NCBI GenBank assembly: GCA_003952965.2
Contig: CM025855.1
Coordinates: 35,783,025 to 35,847,024, forward strand
Length of the DNA stretch: 64,000 bases
Direction of reading: 5' to 3'
Source: Morella rubra
Lineage: Eukaryota; Streptophyta; Magnoliopsida; Fagales; Myricaceae
This document shows positions 35,535 to 48,658 of the stretch, piece after piece. Each line of letters starts with the position of its first letter. Position 1 is the stretch's first letter. The notes under the pieces are model-generated. The model was not told where the DNA came from. It was given only the letters and a program-made list of their open reading frames with translations, and ran no database searches. Made by a program: the position numbers and the translations under genes.

Positions 35535-37515
35535 AGAGCGCCATCGAATTAGCTTTCGCACTTTTTCTTGTCAAACAAACCAAAAGCCATGGCTGCTTTC
35601 TTGGCAGGGGGGTTGTTGTTTTGGATTGAATGACGAATTTCCAGCCTTCTCGGCCATGTTTTGTACAGAGGGATATAACCCTCATCCCAATCTCCCACAC
35701 CGGAACCCACCAGTTGAGGAAACTGTACAAATGCATTTGTTTTGCCAAAAAACAAAATCTATATAAAACGAATAAAACATTGTTATTAACTAAACACAAT
35801 AACCGCAATGCTCCACGGGTCTGAGTACAGATACTCTGTTCCTGGCTCAAGAGCTCTTAGATCTTCAAAGAAGGAAAAGGAAACAACTTGATTTTTGTTT
35901 TTTTTTTTTTTTTGTGGATAAGGAAACAATTGATTTGATACAAATAGGTTATTGCGTACAGTAAACAGGGCAGGTTCTTTGTCATCGAGTATAGGTTTAA
36001 TCATTGTAATTTGTATCTAGGCTCAATGACATCGTAAACAAAATATATCAACAAGGGTTGTGTGAGTAATGTCAGGGTTACTTTAAAAATAAATGTGACT
36101 CCTTTTTTTTTTTTTTTTTGTTGAATATGATAAAAAGCGCTCCGTGGTACTGCTACAAGTAAAGTAGATATAAATTTTCTTGATATTGGTCAATTTTTAT
36201 TTTTTACCCATATTGGCCAAAGTTTGAATCCTCAACTAAGTTTTCTTATTATTAATCAAATTTTTTACTTATCTGGTGTAATAAAATTGATATGACGTTT
36301 TTAAATAAATTTTGTTACAAGTCTTAATTTTTTACTGGATGTGACATGTAGGACCGCTATATAATTAGACATTTTATCAATAGAAATTGATGAAAGGACT
36401 AAATTAATAAATTAGGGATGAAATTAATCAAAATAGAAATTTGAGGACATTTTTTAAATGGGTGCAAAATTTAGAGACAAAAAAGGTGATTAATCTTAAT
36501 TTAAATAATAAAATATATACCTTCTTATAATTTAAATTTTTAAAATAAATGATAGATTCACAATAATCAAAATTACTTAACCCATAATTTATAATGAGCA
36601 ATACAGAGAAATAATAATTAATGTTTGCGCACTCGCGCGACCCAACTTTCTCAAATTATAATAGGATATCTTGAAATGCAACTTTTCTTTCCATAAAAAT
36701 ATCATTCAAGAAGAACTCTGTAATTTAAGGCTCGGTTTGTTTTATCTTATTTTTAGTTGTGTATACGTACTTCTTTACTTTCAAGTGTTTGGACAGCTTT
36801 GTAAATTCAATCAACCGAAATTTAAGTAGTATTTACAAATCAATATTTTTTGAAAATTTTGAGAATATTGTAAAAATTGAAATAAATTAGAATTTTATTA
36901 GATTTTAAGAAAAAATAATGAAAGTTGAATTTTAAAATCTCAAAATATTGAAAAGGATTTTACTCATCCAAAATTTTTTAATGCAAGTATATTAAATAAG
37001 TCAAAATTTTGGTTAAAAAATAATACATAAACTTCAAAATTATTTCTAACTTCCCATTAAATTATCCGTTTTAAATATAAAAATTTACTCAAATTATTTC
37101 TCTTCATTTTTTTTATCTACATCAATAAAATTCAACTTTTCACTATTTTTTTTCCAAATTCAATAAAACTCTAATCTATTCTAATTTTTACATAGAACTG
37201 AAATTTTTCTGAACCGTGAACGAATGATTTGGGTTTTTATTTGGAGTGTACAATTTGAACCGGGGAGCTACTACACTCGGTCGAGTTGAAGGATGCCGTC
37301 CTACTGTAAATCGACCCCTAATTCGCCACGTTTTAATGTTCTTAATACATACGTGTCTGAAGAATCCAACGGCGACGGGCATAATCGCCGCCCACCACAA
37401 AGAAGTGGGGGCCCTGACTTTTTGTCCACCCGAAATATCACAGCCCCAGAATCCTCCACGAAAAATATCTGAAGACCCCCCTTCAACTATCTATCTCCAC
37501 CGAGTGCCCAAGGTG
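35535..37515. other. AT-rich intergenic DNA, no gene seen
   Basis: No supported gene. T-runs (35898-35915, 36102-36119) and AT-rich low complexity (36800-37180) fill much of it. Two minus-strand ORFs near 35550-35850 lack any domain features. Confidence 0.45.
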
Positions 37516-37600
37516 TTCCGGAACATTCCAAATAGCTCACCTTAGATATTTTTCTTCTTTGAAGCTTCTAGAGCTCCCAATACTCATCCGCCTATAAAAG
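37516..37600 (+). promoter_or_regulatory. Heat-shock elements and TATA box of the J-protein gene
   Basis: TTCcgGAAcaTTC at 37516-37528 is a perfect three-unit heat-shock element. GAAgcTTCtaGAG at 37561-37573 is a second one with one deviation in its third unit. TATAAAAG follows at 37593-37600. The arrangement (two elements within 80 bp of a TATA box) is classical for heat-shock-factor-driven plant genes. The ATG lies about 220 bp further on. Confidence 0.8.
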
Positions 37601-37821
37601 GACCAAGATCTACTTTCACTTTTATTCATGATCGTCAAAATTCCAATCATACGAGTGGGCGGCGGCTGGCTTCTTTAGAGTTAACTACTGAGACGAAATA
37701 GTGTTTGATACTATAGGGTGAGAGAGTTTTATTGAGTTACAGCGGAGGAGGGGCTTTTGTTGGCTTCGCTTCTGGGTCTTGGGTTTTCTGGTGTTCTGAG
37801 ATCTGTACGTGGGGGGTTCTG

Positions 37822-39353
37822 ATGGAGATGGAGACTCATGACAAGCAATCTCTGTCTTATTACAGAGTTCTTGGTCTCCGTACGGATTCTTCTATGGAAG
37901 AAATAAGGCGTGCTTATCGCAAGCTTGCTATGGTAAGTCCTACTAACTGATCCCTCTTTCTCTATTTGGGTGGCAATTTGTGTTGTTCTGGGTAGTGCAA
38001 TTTATAGATAATATGCATGTTGGTTGCATGTCGTTCTGCCCTGTATTTTATTTCAGTTTGTTTGGTATGTGAGAGATGCAGTCTTGGATGTGTCTCGAGT
38101 TAATAACTTAATACGTGCGTTTGTTTGCCGTTTTTGTGCAGCAATGGCATCCGGACAGATGGATTAAGACCCCTTCTCTGGTAGGTGAAGCTAAACGAAG
38201 ATTCCAGCAAATCCAAGAGGCCTATTCAGGTAGATTGACGTCAACAGTACTAGTTATCAACCCTCCATTTTTTTTTTCTGCTTTGTGCCGAAGGGCGTCA
38301 GAGATTTATAGTAAGCTGGTTGTACACTTTTTATGGTAGCGTGCTGGGAGTTTTATTGACCTCTTATTTTGTTGAAGCAGTGTTGTCGGACCAGCAGAAG
38401 AGGACGCTGTACGATGCGGGGTTGTACAACCCTGAGGATGACGAAGATGAGGTGGGTAGTTTGAGTTTGGAGATGTGCTTTCCTTTGTTTCTTGCGATGA
38501 ATCTATCTTTTTCTTTAGATACTAATACTTGGATATATACTTGAATTCTGTCTCAGGGTTTTTCTGATTTTTTGCAAGAAATGGTGTCTCTAATGGATCA
38601 GGCCAGGAGAGAGGTACAAAGTCTTCTCTCTTTTGGATACCATTATGTAGAATTGCTTCTCTTACCCGATCAACTCTAAAAAGAAGTTTCCAAAGTCCCA
38701 CTGCTGAGAATTTTAATTGAGATTTTGTTGTAGACCAACGCGGAAATGGGCTTGGGGTTTGCCATTCAAGCCTGTTTCGGAAGTTTGAATTAATAGTCCA
38801 TTAGTTCGACCAATAAGTTCGAAGGAAAAGCGTCATTTCGATGAAATATTTTTGGTTAAGTTGTTATAGATAGATATCTTTGTTGAGAGAATTCCTGCCC
38901 CAATTATATGCTCCTTAGGAAGAATAAATTACACTATTACAGCCCGAATGTCTCACAAAGATTATACTTATGGCATGTGATCTCCAAGTCTTGAAGGTTT
39001 CGAATCAATTGGGTATTAATTGAAGCTTATGTTATATTTGAACACCTTATGAGTTATGACGGGAGCTTCCTTGGCCAACCTTGAGGCTTGCTGTGGTATG
39101 CTTCTTGTTAATGTTCTCATTTCATTGGCTGTGTACACAGGATAAGCAGTATAGTTTGGAGGAGCTACAGAGCATGCTTATGGAGATGGTTCAAGGAGTC
39201 GAGTCTCCTACATGGTTTTGTGGACCCTCAATTCTCGAAGATTCCGGCTCCTCAAAGAGAACTCGTTGGGAACCAAATCCGATGCCGCATCGAGGCTCAC
39301 ATTTCCACACATCAGGTTGGCACATGTTTGGAAGTAGCGGTTGTTGCAATTAA
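37822..39353 (+). CDS. Small heat-inducible J-domain (DnaJ-like) co-chaperone
   Basis: Five exons join in frame to 179 residues: 37822-37932, 38142-38229, 38381-38451, 38557-38613 and 39141-39353, all with GT donors and AG acceptors. The J-domain begins near residue 12 ([20 protein letters not shown], then YRKLAM) and carries the HPD motif in exon 2 (QWHPDRW) that stimulates Hsp70 ATPase. It continues FQQIQEAYS and ends in exon 3 with [15 protein letters not shown]. An acidic patch (EDDEDE) follows, then [12 protein letters not shown] and [12 protein letters not shown], then a Ser/His/Gly-rich tail ending in CCN. There is no zinc finger or C-terminal DnaJ domain, so it is a class III J-protein, like the short stress-induced ones of Arabidopsis such as At1g56300 (from memory). 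Two upstream heat-shock elements support induction by heat. Likely cytosolic or nuclear. Confidence 0.88.
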
Positions 39354-42300
39354 GGAGGCAGTTGTCAGCGTTCCTCCAGAAAAGAAAGAAAGGAGTACTT
39401 GATACGAAGTGGGGTAGTGTTCGATTTTGAACTCGTAATTCTGTGATCTATACCGAATATGCTCTGCTCAAGTTAGTTTTTAAGGAGGAGGCTTGGCGAT
39501 GATAGAATCCCAAAACAATTCTAGAGCCTAGAGGGTTGATCGATTGATACTATATTGGGACCGATCGACAAAAAATCCCACGTTTTGTATTTTGGAGCAT
39601 TTTGTTTGCTGAGTTCTTTCATGGAGCTTTACTGTATATAAATCTTGTGATTGGAGTTTGGAGCCCAATTCTCTGTTCTCGCTTTCTCCCTTTCCTATTG
39701 TCTTGGCCTCCTTTTCTTTAGTTCAGTTTATTGAGTGGGCTTCCAATTGGGCCTCGGACATCCTTATCGAGGAGGAATCAGAACAGAAAAGGGTAATTAG
39801 TGGTTTTAAGACTTTTAGATTATGTTTGGATTGTTTTTAAAACACTCACAATCACTTTTTTATTAATTTTAATATTTTTTTATTCATTTTTAATAATTTT
39901 TATAAATTTTAATAATTTTTAATATATTTTTTATTAATTCCAAAAAAATTTATATTACTTTTAAAAAAATACAAACACAAAAAATTATTTTGAAATATAA
40001 ACCTAACATGGCCTAACTACTGGAACCCACATGAAGCTTTAGGCAAGTGCGCTTGTCTATTGACGTTGATTCCTACTTGCGCAGAAGAAAAAATAGAGCG
40101 AGACTGGTACCACAAGCATCGGATTCTCTCTATATGAACAGGCTTTTTACATCTTTTGGGACGGTATCATGCTGCTTTTCTTTTCGTGTATTATGTCTTG
40201 CCCCGACGCAGAGTCTATCCATATTTTTAAGCGGTCCAACTTCATATCTAGCGTTAATGCAGCAAGCCCAAACGAATTATAACGAAAGGCCGCGCGTTGA
40301 GCCGAGTGTTGATTGGGCCTGGCACAACAGCGGCACAAGGGCTAGGCGAGGAAAATTTAGTCAAGACCATTAGCTTCTCAGCTTCCAACCGAACCTAACT
40401 TGGCTCTTTATGCTCGGTTGCGCTGCCTTGAAGTGATCATCGGTGCAGAACACCAACTTGGACTGTAGAATTGGAAGTAGGGATTAGTTTAAGGTAGGAA
40501 GGTTCGGGAAAGTAATACACGGGAGTCCACTTGGGTTGTCTCATTGGGTTGACTTGGGATGAAGGCCGAGGAAAGGGGTTGGAAGCTGCTTTAGGGAAAT
40601 GGAAATTGGACGGTGGCTCCTTTCTCACCAATCTCTTATCTACGTGTCCAGATTCCATATTCCTAACCTTTTTGTCCGCTTTCCTATACCACATTTCTTC
40701 TGGGTTAAGTGCAACGACCGCATTGCACTCCTTTGGCCCCCCAATCAGAGTCGCTTTATATATGTATTCCAACCATTATACTTCCTAGGCCGTTCCTCAA
40801 ACATATAATATCTAAGCGCTCTGAGAGAAAGTCTGTTGGAAAATTGTTCATGACGTTGCTCCTTTTGCCCTTCATCTTTCAATTTCATGATATTTAACCC
40901 TTTCAGGTTTCGATTGTTAGAGATTTGTACATTTATGTTAAATTGACAGTTAAAACTAATACAAATAGAAAAAAAATATATGTTTTGCCCTAAAAAAGAC
41001 AATTTTATGCTTTGTTAGCTAATTGATCAAGGCAAAAATAGTTTAAATGATCATTTTAACGACACATGCAAGTCGCCTAAAATTGAAAGTTAAAGGATTC
41101 AATGTCACAGAATTAAAAAAAAAGGATACAAAGAATCGGTATTCCATACTTGAGAGTGTAAATATACTTTACACCTTTTTTTTTTCTTTTCTTTTTATAG
41201 CATGTAAGGACACAAGAAGAGGATATCATCCTGACAGGTGTTTAGATACAGTACTCCCCCACTCTGCTGAGTGAGGATAAACCGACAAAGCAGAGGAGTA
41301 AGAAACCTTCCCGACGAAGAATTATTTCACATGAAGTAGCTGGAGGATTGAGGAAAAATCATTAAGGTCCATGACTTGACGTGCAAGAAGGTGCAAGATA
41401 AAGACAAGGACAATGACCTCTCTTCCTTGACGGGGGCGTAATACGGGACAGATCATGAGCTGTTTTATGACACCAACGTGTCTATCTTATATGGTCGAAT
41501 CAGCATAAAAATGATGAGGGTTTGTTCGGGGTAAATGACAACTTGATGTGTACTGGTTTATGGCTGCCAATTCAAACTTTCTCAGCATGCACCTCTCTTA
41601 CTACAATTTCTTCTATACCGACATGCATACCATGTTAAATGCACTGTTTGGACGGAAGTAAAAGCAATCGAAGTTTCAAAGGGGCATATGGGAGTTTCCC
41701 AAAAGGAAAAAAAGAAAAAGAAATAAAGGCAATAGAGTACTAGAAATTTTGGAATACCTGCTGCTGACCCTTAATCATTAACCAATTCATCTGGCGCAGG
41801 GGATCATGCGCACAACATGCAAAATCCAAATGAAAAGATGAGTTCATGATCATGTGTGCATAACAAAATGCTCCATCTAATGCAGACATGAAAATCTCGA
41901 CCAATGATAGGCTGTCCAATCTCCAAACCCCAATTTTTTTAAAGGAAAAAGAAGAAGTACCTTTATATTATCTTAAAAAAGGTATATGATTCCTTTATAC
42001 GTAGCTCTGATCTTGCCTCAATAATGCCTGCTCCACATCAGCCATATCTAGCTAATATTAATATATCTTCAGGGCCTAATGCAGCATGACGTGTAACACA
42101 ATTCAGCTTTACTTAATTTGACCCCCAGGTTTTATATGGTCGAAGGCCAGAATTCTTTGATCAAACAAATCAAACCAGCAAGGCAGCAACTATCAAATAA
42201 ATATTTCATGAACCATAGAAAGTGGCCTAATATATGGAATATAGACAGGTTATATGCACATATTGTACAAATAATTGCATGCATTAAGGGCTTGAAGTGT

Positions 42301-42647
42301 GTATGGTGGGCCCTTATCATTTGTACCACCCACATGCAATACCATACCCTAGAAGAAAAAGCGATACCTCTTATGAGAAAAGTCCTTAAGAACAGCTCTC
42401 ACTCACACCCATTCGTCTTCTGTAAACACTCATTCTCTCCCAACCCAACAGGCCCTTACAGTCTTTTACATCTCCCTGCATGCACCTAATAACGTAAGAA
42501 GACCGACCACTCTCCCACTCCCACCTTTACTCCTCATCTACACTTTCTACCGATTGGATCTTCAAAGTCATCCTAGCTAGCGATCAAGGCGCGCGCCCAC
42601 AGAAGATAGCATCTTGGATATCCGATTCACGGCAACTGGTCCTCAAT
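39354..42647. other. Intergenic DNA, no supported gene
   Basis: The first 300 bp are probably the 3' UTR of the J-protein gene. 39840-39980 is AT-rich low complexity. A minus-strand open frame at 40437-40772 has no recognisable domain. The last 250 bp before the next gene are CT-rich, like a plant core promoter or 5' UTR without a TATA box. Confidence 0.45.
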
Positions 42648-43046
42648 ATGCCAATCAAGATGCGTCGTCTCAACGCTCGGCTGCTTGTAGATTTGTTCCT
42701 TGTGATTGCCGTTCTCGCAGTCCCCGCGACAGCTGACGAGAAGTGCTCGGCGTGCTTGCCAAGCTCTCCACCACCACCAACACCATCACCGCCACCACCG
42801 CCATCTCCATGTCCGCCGCCACCAGCTCTGCCACCACCATCACTACCGCCGCCTACTCCCAAGAAGCCACCAACCCAATACTGCCCTCCTCCTCCACCTC
42901 CTCCGGGGTCATTCATATACATAACGGGTCCACCGGGGAACTTGTATCCTATTGACGAGAATTTCAGTGGTGCCGGAAGGAATTCGATTGCGAGGCTGCC
43001 TGTTTTGGTCAGCTGTGGCTTGTTGGGTCTTCTGGCTTTTTGGTGA
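42648..43046 (+). CDS. Small GPI-anchored proline-rich (extensin-like) protein
   Basis: The 132-residue single-exon product has a signal peptide (to about residue 29, ending PATADEKCSAC) and a proline-rich core (about 36-90) of PPPP and SPPPP blocks with interspersed Cys. A short Gly/Asn/Tyr region follows, then a hydrophobic C-terminus (ARLPVLVSCGLLGLLAFW) preceded by small residues (SGAG), a typical GPI-attachment signal. SPPP blocks are sites for prolyl hydroxylation and arabinosylation in hydroxyproline-rich cell-wall glycoproteins. It would sit on the outer face of the plasma membrane facing the wall. Translation may also start at Met5. A similar protein lies at 59700-60155. Other frames over this gene read as His- or Gly-rich ORFs and are shadows. 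Confidence 0.8.
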   Translation: MPIKMRRLNARLLVDLFLVIAVLAVPATADEKCSACLPSSPPPPTPSPPPPPSPCPPPPALPPPSLPPPTPKKPPTQYCPPPPPPPGSFIYITGPPGNLYPIDENFSGAGRNSIARLPVLVSCGLLGLLAFW

Positions 43047-45342
43047 CTTTATTTTGGTAAGATCCAGATCAATTAAGGACGAACAGAATTTTATAGACAT
43101 ATTTTAAGCACAGAGAGTTTTGTACGCAGTTTTATAATTAGTACCAATCTTGGTACATGCTTCATCTAAAATCCTTCAATAACCATCAATAACAATGGAA
43201 ATATTCTGATCCGTGGCCGATTATGTTAGAATTTATGTTCATCTTTCTTTTTCATAAATTTCGACTTTTTCTACTCTATAGTGAGTTTACTTAATACTAT
43301 TTTCTCCTCTATATATGTTCTTCGTTCTAATTTGCTCCTCCATTGGTCTGAGAACTTCTCACGAAAACTGTGATCAGATTTGGGTTCTAGGTGCAGCGAA
43401 AAGCTTCTTGCATAACCAGATTAAATTAATTTGTGGGAATTAAGCATAATTAAAGGATGCACATGATCAACAACCATGGCTGGAATAATGGATCATCCAC
43501 TAGGCTCTAGGCACTAGCTCGCATGTCCACAACCGTCTCAATTAAGAAACCTTCAATTCAAGTCGTCGCCCCACCATACACGTCGCTGGATGTGCTTATA
43601 TATGGCGAGTCTTTGTCGGTATACGTGGCAGACACTCGTAGAATATCAGGTAACATCTTATGGGTCCCAGCTAGCTCATCTCATCGTAACAACTGGGCAA
43701 GCTTAACGTTTATCATGATGACCTCGGTTCGTCTAGATAACGTCCAAAATTTTCATGTCTTTTCATTTGAAATGGAAAAATTATATATCAACCAGATAAT
43801 ATAAGTATATATATATTTTTTAAAAGATCGTCTGTCCTATATAAAATATTCTTTCCATCTTATATCAAGTAAAAAACTAATAGAAATTAATTAAACATAT
43901 CTTGGATTTTTTTGAAGTTTGATTAAAGCATTATATGTTTGTCGGTAATGATACTCTCTATTCTCTAACAAGCCAATGGACCGAACAATTTAAAAGGCTA
44001 GGGCATATTATACGTATAATCCACGAAATTTAACCCAGAATTGCTTGCGCGCGCTTGAAATACATATTAAAAGAACTTTCTATGTGCGCCAAAGAAATTT
44101 TGTGACATATGCCTCTTGACGCTTAATTATTAGGTGGACAAAACAAAGGAAACCCACGTTCCACTCGTGACGTTCCATGAGTCATTTAACAGATTAAGTG
44201 CCACTACTAATATTTAGAATATACTTATCTTAGGTTATCATTAAATGTCCAAATTGCAAATGCTGATCCAATCACACGAAGACTCGACCGACCCAGAAAA
44301 GGTCAATTGGAAAGCGTGTTCATTCTCGTCTCTCATCCGGAGGGGCACAATGCACATGGGGTTCCTTCATGCATGCATGTGAGACCAAAAGAGAAGATCC
44401 AACCCCCATCTGATTCTCGAAGTCAGAGTTCATTACCGTTCAGATCAGCTGTGTCAGTTGTCAGTGGAAGGGATCAACTTCGGTCTCACCAAACTGTGAG
44501 GTCCCGCGCGCACACTTCTAGCGTTGGCTATTGGCCAGTGGCACGTTACTTTACACATCATTGGGCTGGGGTTGTACGAATTGGTAGAGGTTTGGTGGCT
44601 GGCTTGTCCTTGGCCTCTACTTCCACTCCAAACAACCTAACGTGTGTTGCGTGGTAAAGCAGGCTGTCTGGGATAGACGTACGTCACATCAATAATTCCA
44701 ATTACCCTTGATGGCAAAACAAGGTTAAATTCAAGTTGAGATTGACGTAATTACCGACTTAAAAAAAGGGAAAAGGCTAACTGCTTAAACAGTGAAGTTT
44801 TGGAATGCTTGGCTGGTAGATCCCGCAAGGGTCCATCGATTAGTTTCCAAGAGAAGTCCTAGGCATTGCCTATTGTTTGTAGAGTGGAAAGGCTTACTAC
44901 AAAACAAAAAGGAATGGGAAAGGATAATTGGATATTTTATGTGGTTCGGCTTCTTGTCGGAGCCTTTTTCGGACTGTTTTCATTATTATCTTTGGTAGGT
45001 AAAGTTGGAGAGACCGTAGTAGATACACTTTGTCTAGAAATTGTCTATTTGCAATCATATTATTTGATGCTACCAAATTTGAGCCCATCTAACTTTTTGG
45101 GCTCGAATGGATTAAGCCTAATAGATCTAATACCTTTTATCAAATAAACTAGCAAAAAGGTCCATTAGTTCAAAGATTTTATACGAGGATTATTCAAGGG
45201 ATTGACTTAAGTATTAGAGATTTTATTCCCTCTAAGAAAAGAAAGGTGTCTTTGAGTGTGTGCAGATAAGCTGCCAAGTAAGGAGTCAAGACTCGATCAA
45301 GGAGCTGTTAGAAGTGGTCGTTATAAACAACTGGTTCATCAG
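43047..45342. other. Intergenic DNA and probable 5' leader of a gypsy element
   Basis: No gene was recognised. The last few hundred bases (from about 44800) probably belong to the LTR or leader of the Ty3-gypsy element whose gag follows, but an LTR start could not be placed. Confidence 0.4.
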
Positions 45343-46010
45343 TTGGCATCGTTTATAGGAACATTAATTCTTGAGATAAAATGTTTATGGCGATCACGAG
45401 GAATAAAGGGAAGGCTAAAGTTGGACAAAATCGTTCGGAACATGGCATGGTGGAAGGGACAAGGGACTTGCATGATGACGATCACATTGACTCCCGAACG
45501 ATCACCACGCACCATCCCAAACAAACTCATGAGAGGCAATATGAAGCTGATGCCTCAATGCAACCTCGTGGAGATGGCCCGATCTCACCAATTGAGGATC
45601 GGGAAGCCAAACTCTAGGAGGTGTTGGCTGAATTGAGCAGAATGAAGCAGAAGATAGAAAAATCTCCTTGGAAAGCATGATGCAAAAAGTCGAGTCCTTG
45701 TTGACCTGGGTAGTTTTGGAGGCCAAATTACCCGCCAACTGTATGTCGATCATTGAAAAGTATATGGGCACCGAAGACCCGCTTGACCACCTCGGAGGGT
45801 ATCGCTCGCAGAGGGACCTACTCGACACACAGGACACCATCAACTGCTCGTATCTTGTTCAGCAAACTCAAGCCATATTCTATACCTAATTTCAAAGAAC
45901 TCAGACATGCCTTTGTAAGTAATTTCATAGTAAGAAGGCATCAAAAAATGCCTACAATTCATCTTTTATTAACCCCAAAAAAGGAGAGCAAAAGTCTCTA
46001 AGATTATGTT
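45343..46010 (+). pseudogene. Ty3-gypsy (Tat/Athila-like) gag remnant, left part
   Basis: TTGGCATCGTTTATAGGAAC at 45343-45362 looks like a mutated form of the TTGGCGCCGTCTGTGGGAA stretch that follows the primer-binding site in Tat/Retand-type elements. A gag frame begins near 45381 (MFMAITRNKGKAKV). After frameshifts it shows family motifs: KYMGTEDPLDHLGGYRSQRD (about 45760-45820) and, in another frame, FKELRHAFVSNFIVRRHQK and LLLTPKKESKSL (45890-46000). It stops at 46010, where a CACTA transposon has been inserted. The GTT at 46008-46010 is the left copy of its target-site duplication. Frameshifts and stops make it inactive. Confidence 0.8.
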
Positions 46011-46026
46011 CACTACAGGAATAAAG

Positions 46027-46378
46027 GCCTATAGCGCGGCCGTACACCGCCGCTATAGGTTCCAAAACCGCTGCTATAGGTTTTTTAGCGGCGGTCGTGA
46101 CCGCGCTATATCTCCGTCGGCACAGCCCTATAGCGGCGGTTGTGGAGACCGCTGGTGTATACGTTGGCTATATAGCGGCGGTCACACAGCGGCGGTCGGA
46201 CCGCCGCTATAGAGCCAACTTTTTGCCGCGGACGATCTGTAGCGGCGGCCAGGTGACCGCCGCTACATGTTTTTAGCGGCGGTCTGACATGTGGTTATAG
46301 CGGCGGTTAGGTGACCGCCGCTATAACCCTTTACGTTGGTTTCACCTATAGCGGCGGTCAGTGACCGCTGCTATAGGT
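46027..46378. repeat. Left subterminal repeats of the CACTA element
   Basis: About 350 bp with repeated TATAGCGGCGGT and ACCGCCGCTATA units in both orientations, many paired as hairpins with a 3-6 bp loop (for example around 46300-46325 and 46347-46377). A T-run follows at 46378-46397. Subterminal repeats of this kind are the binding sites of TNPA-type proteins in En/Spm. Confidence 0.85.
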
Positions 46379-46595
46379 TTTTTTTTTTTTTTTTTTGGTT
46401 ATATTTTCCTACCATACAAATTTGATTATAGATTGTAATTGATTAATGGAAACAAAGAAAAGTGCAATAAAACAAAATATATTTCATTATAAGGAGGTCT
46501 TACAAGTTTTACATCAAACAAAAATAAGTTAATGGTATTTTCTCATAGACTAAAAGCTAACAAGTCATGACATTGAAGTACAAATAACTCTAAAT

Positions 46596-48523
46596 TTAAT
46601 CCTGTCCACCTTCAGCACCATCTGCTCCTCCACTTTCTGCGTCATCGGCATTGTCTGCTATTACAATATTGTAAAATTAACAAACAGTAATGACATGAAC
46701 AAAGCTAAAAGAGCTTCATAACTTAAAATTAAATTAATAACAGTATTCATTTATGTTTGTATCTTACCAACACTTGTTTTCCGACTTGCATGAGATGATC
46801 TATGAATTGCTGGTGAAACCTGATTGTTATTGGGAACATCTTGGTATTGACGTTGCTCCTACAACAGTTAAACAAACATTAATTAACTACGAAATATACA
46901 TAAATAGAGTCAATAGTAATATTTAAGGATAAGTAAATAAAACTTTTACCCAAGCTTGTGCCATCATTTGTATTGTAGATTTTAGCGATGCTACTTCAGA
47001 CTCCAACATCTGAACTCTATTTTCCATAAATACGGCTCTCTCGTTACTAGAGGATGTAGGCTGACTGGATCTTACGTTGGTGTTGGTAGGATGAGATGAA
47101 GGAGTTGGTCCTAATCCAACGCCGCGAATGCGACCATGTCGTTCTGGACCAATCACTTGTGCATATCGGTCAGATGGTGACCAACCGATGCTGCCATCCA
47201 CTCTAAATTCGTCAGAAGTTTGTGAACTTCCTGAATCGTTCAGTCCAATCTCCTCCATTCGCCTCTGAGAGAGTACAACGTACAATTAAATTTTGAATTA
47301 ATATTCGCACATTGAAATCAATCTCCAATTGTAATAATGACATACTATTTTCTCTGCTACGTCCGGATTTATTGGAGATCCGTCAGAACGCATATGGACA
47401 GTTTTATATAAATCCGCTCGATTGATTGGAACTTGTTTCTCTTTTTCCTGCATCACAAACACGAAATCGTGATGAAATTTTAAATTACAAATAAGAATGA
47501 CAATGATAAGTACTATACTATTAAAGAAAGTAATGAAAGTACTACATACCAATTCGTGAGCATAACGTGCGAAGCTCTTTGATCCTGCAGTGTGGACCGT
47601 CGTTTGGAGCGATCTATTTTGTTTTCCAGCATGACTTCGATGCTGTATTAACATCAAGACAGTTAAAATTTAATTGAAGTTATATTCATAAAAATTATAA
47701 TACGAATAAATAAATGTCATACCCGTCCTGCATCAGAATACCAAAAATCGACTAATTTGCAAAATTGCTCCAAATTAACGTCTGTTGGAGCATTATTTTT
47801 CACATACTGAGGCGTAAAGGCCTCATCAAAATATTTGAGCTTTAAACTACACTTGTAATTCCTCCATTTCTCTCCTAAATCTTTGAGGAACCAGCTCTTG
47901 ACAATATCCCCCAATGGAGGCTCGGGGATTGTAAACCGTTTCTGCAAAATATACCCAAACAGTTAGGTGAGTCAATTATTAAATTCATATAGTTGAATAA
48001 CAATTGTGACAAATAACCAAAATTATACCGTCATGAGGCTCCAACAGTCCTCTTTTATTGACATTGGGACTTTACGCCAGTCCGCCGCATCTAGGGGGAT
48101 TTGATTCGCAACACGGGCAACACACCAGTGAATTTGTTAAATATTCCCCCTTCATCACCCAATGGCTGCCCATTGCCATTGAATTGTACTGGAATCAATT
48201 CGTCTTCCTTCAGATTCCAGACGTCCGTCATCCGCGTGCCGCCACGCACTTTCCGGACTTCAGTATGACCTGCACATTTAGCATGTGAAACGAAATCGAG
48301 TAACATATTAAACTTAGATTATCTCTATTGTGGTTATGAACATACCAATTATTTCATTATCGTTCAAAGATTGATCATTGTCGGACGATGGCATCGTAGC
48401 CTGTTCTGAAGGATGCGCAGGTGGCTGTGACGGCGTTGCTTCTTGTGATGCCGTTGCTTCTTGTGATGGTGGCACAGGTGGCTGTGATGAAGAAGATATA
48501 GTCCTGAATCTCTTCCTCGTCAT
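46596..48523 (-). pseudogene. CACTA accessory gene, Transposase_24 (TNPA-like), frameshifted
   Basis: Exons can be followed on the minus strand. The start is MTRKRFRTISSSSQPPVPPS (ATG at 48523), with a donor after NDNEI. Exon 2 (acceptor TGTGCAG near 48279) reads RGGTRMTDVWNLKEDELIPV and GQPLGDEGGIFNKFTGVL, breaks by a one-base deletion near 48112, and continues VANQIPLDAADWRKVP. Later exons read WFLKDLGEKWRNYKCSLK (47947-47720), HTAGSKSFARYAHEL (about 47640-47550), INRADLYKTVHMRSDGSPIN (about 47450-47345), a Ser/Thr-rich exon with a coiled-coil-like MLESEVASLKSTIQMM (47269-46950), and an acidic end with the stop at 46596. The order matches plant Ptta/En/Spm proteins, which bind subterminal repeats. 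Splice sites are mostly GT-AG. Apart from the deletion little is damaged. Confidence 0.75.
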
Positions 48524-48658
48524 TGTACCTATACAATGTATTGACATGCATAAAAGTGATTTCAGCAATCAAATTGAACAATACAAAACACATTTCCTTA
48601 AACAAAACATCAACAAAACGAATATATGGTAAATCTGAGCATGTAAGAAAAAAATATT

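Noticed and set aside
40437..40772. 111-codon minus-strand ORF
   Set aside because: No domain, no promoter or splice context; kept as chance frame.
44307..44657. 116-codon plus-strand ORF
   Set aside because: No recognisable motif and no conserved composition; surrounding DNA looks intergenic.
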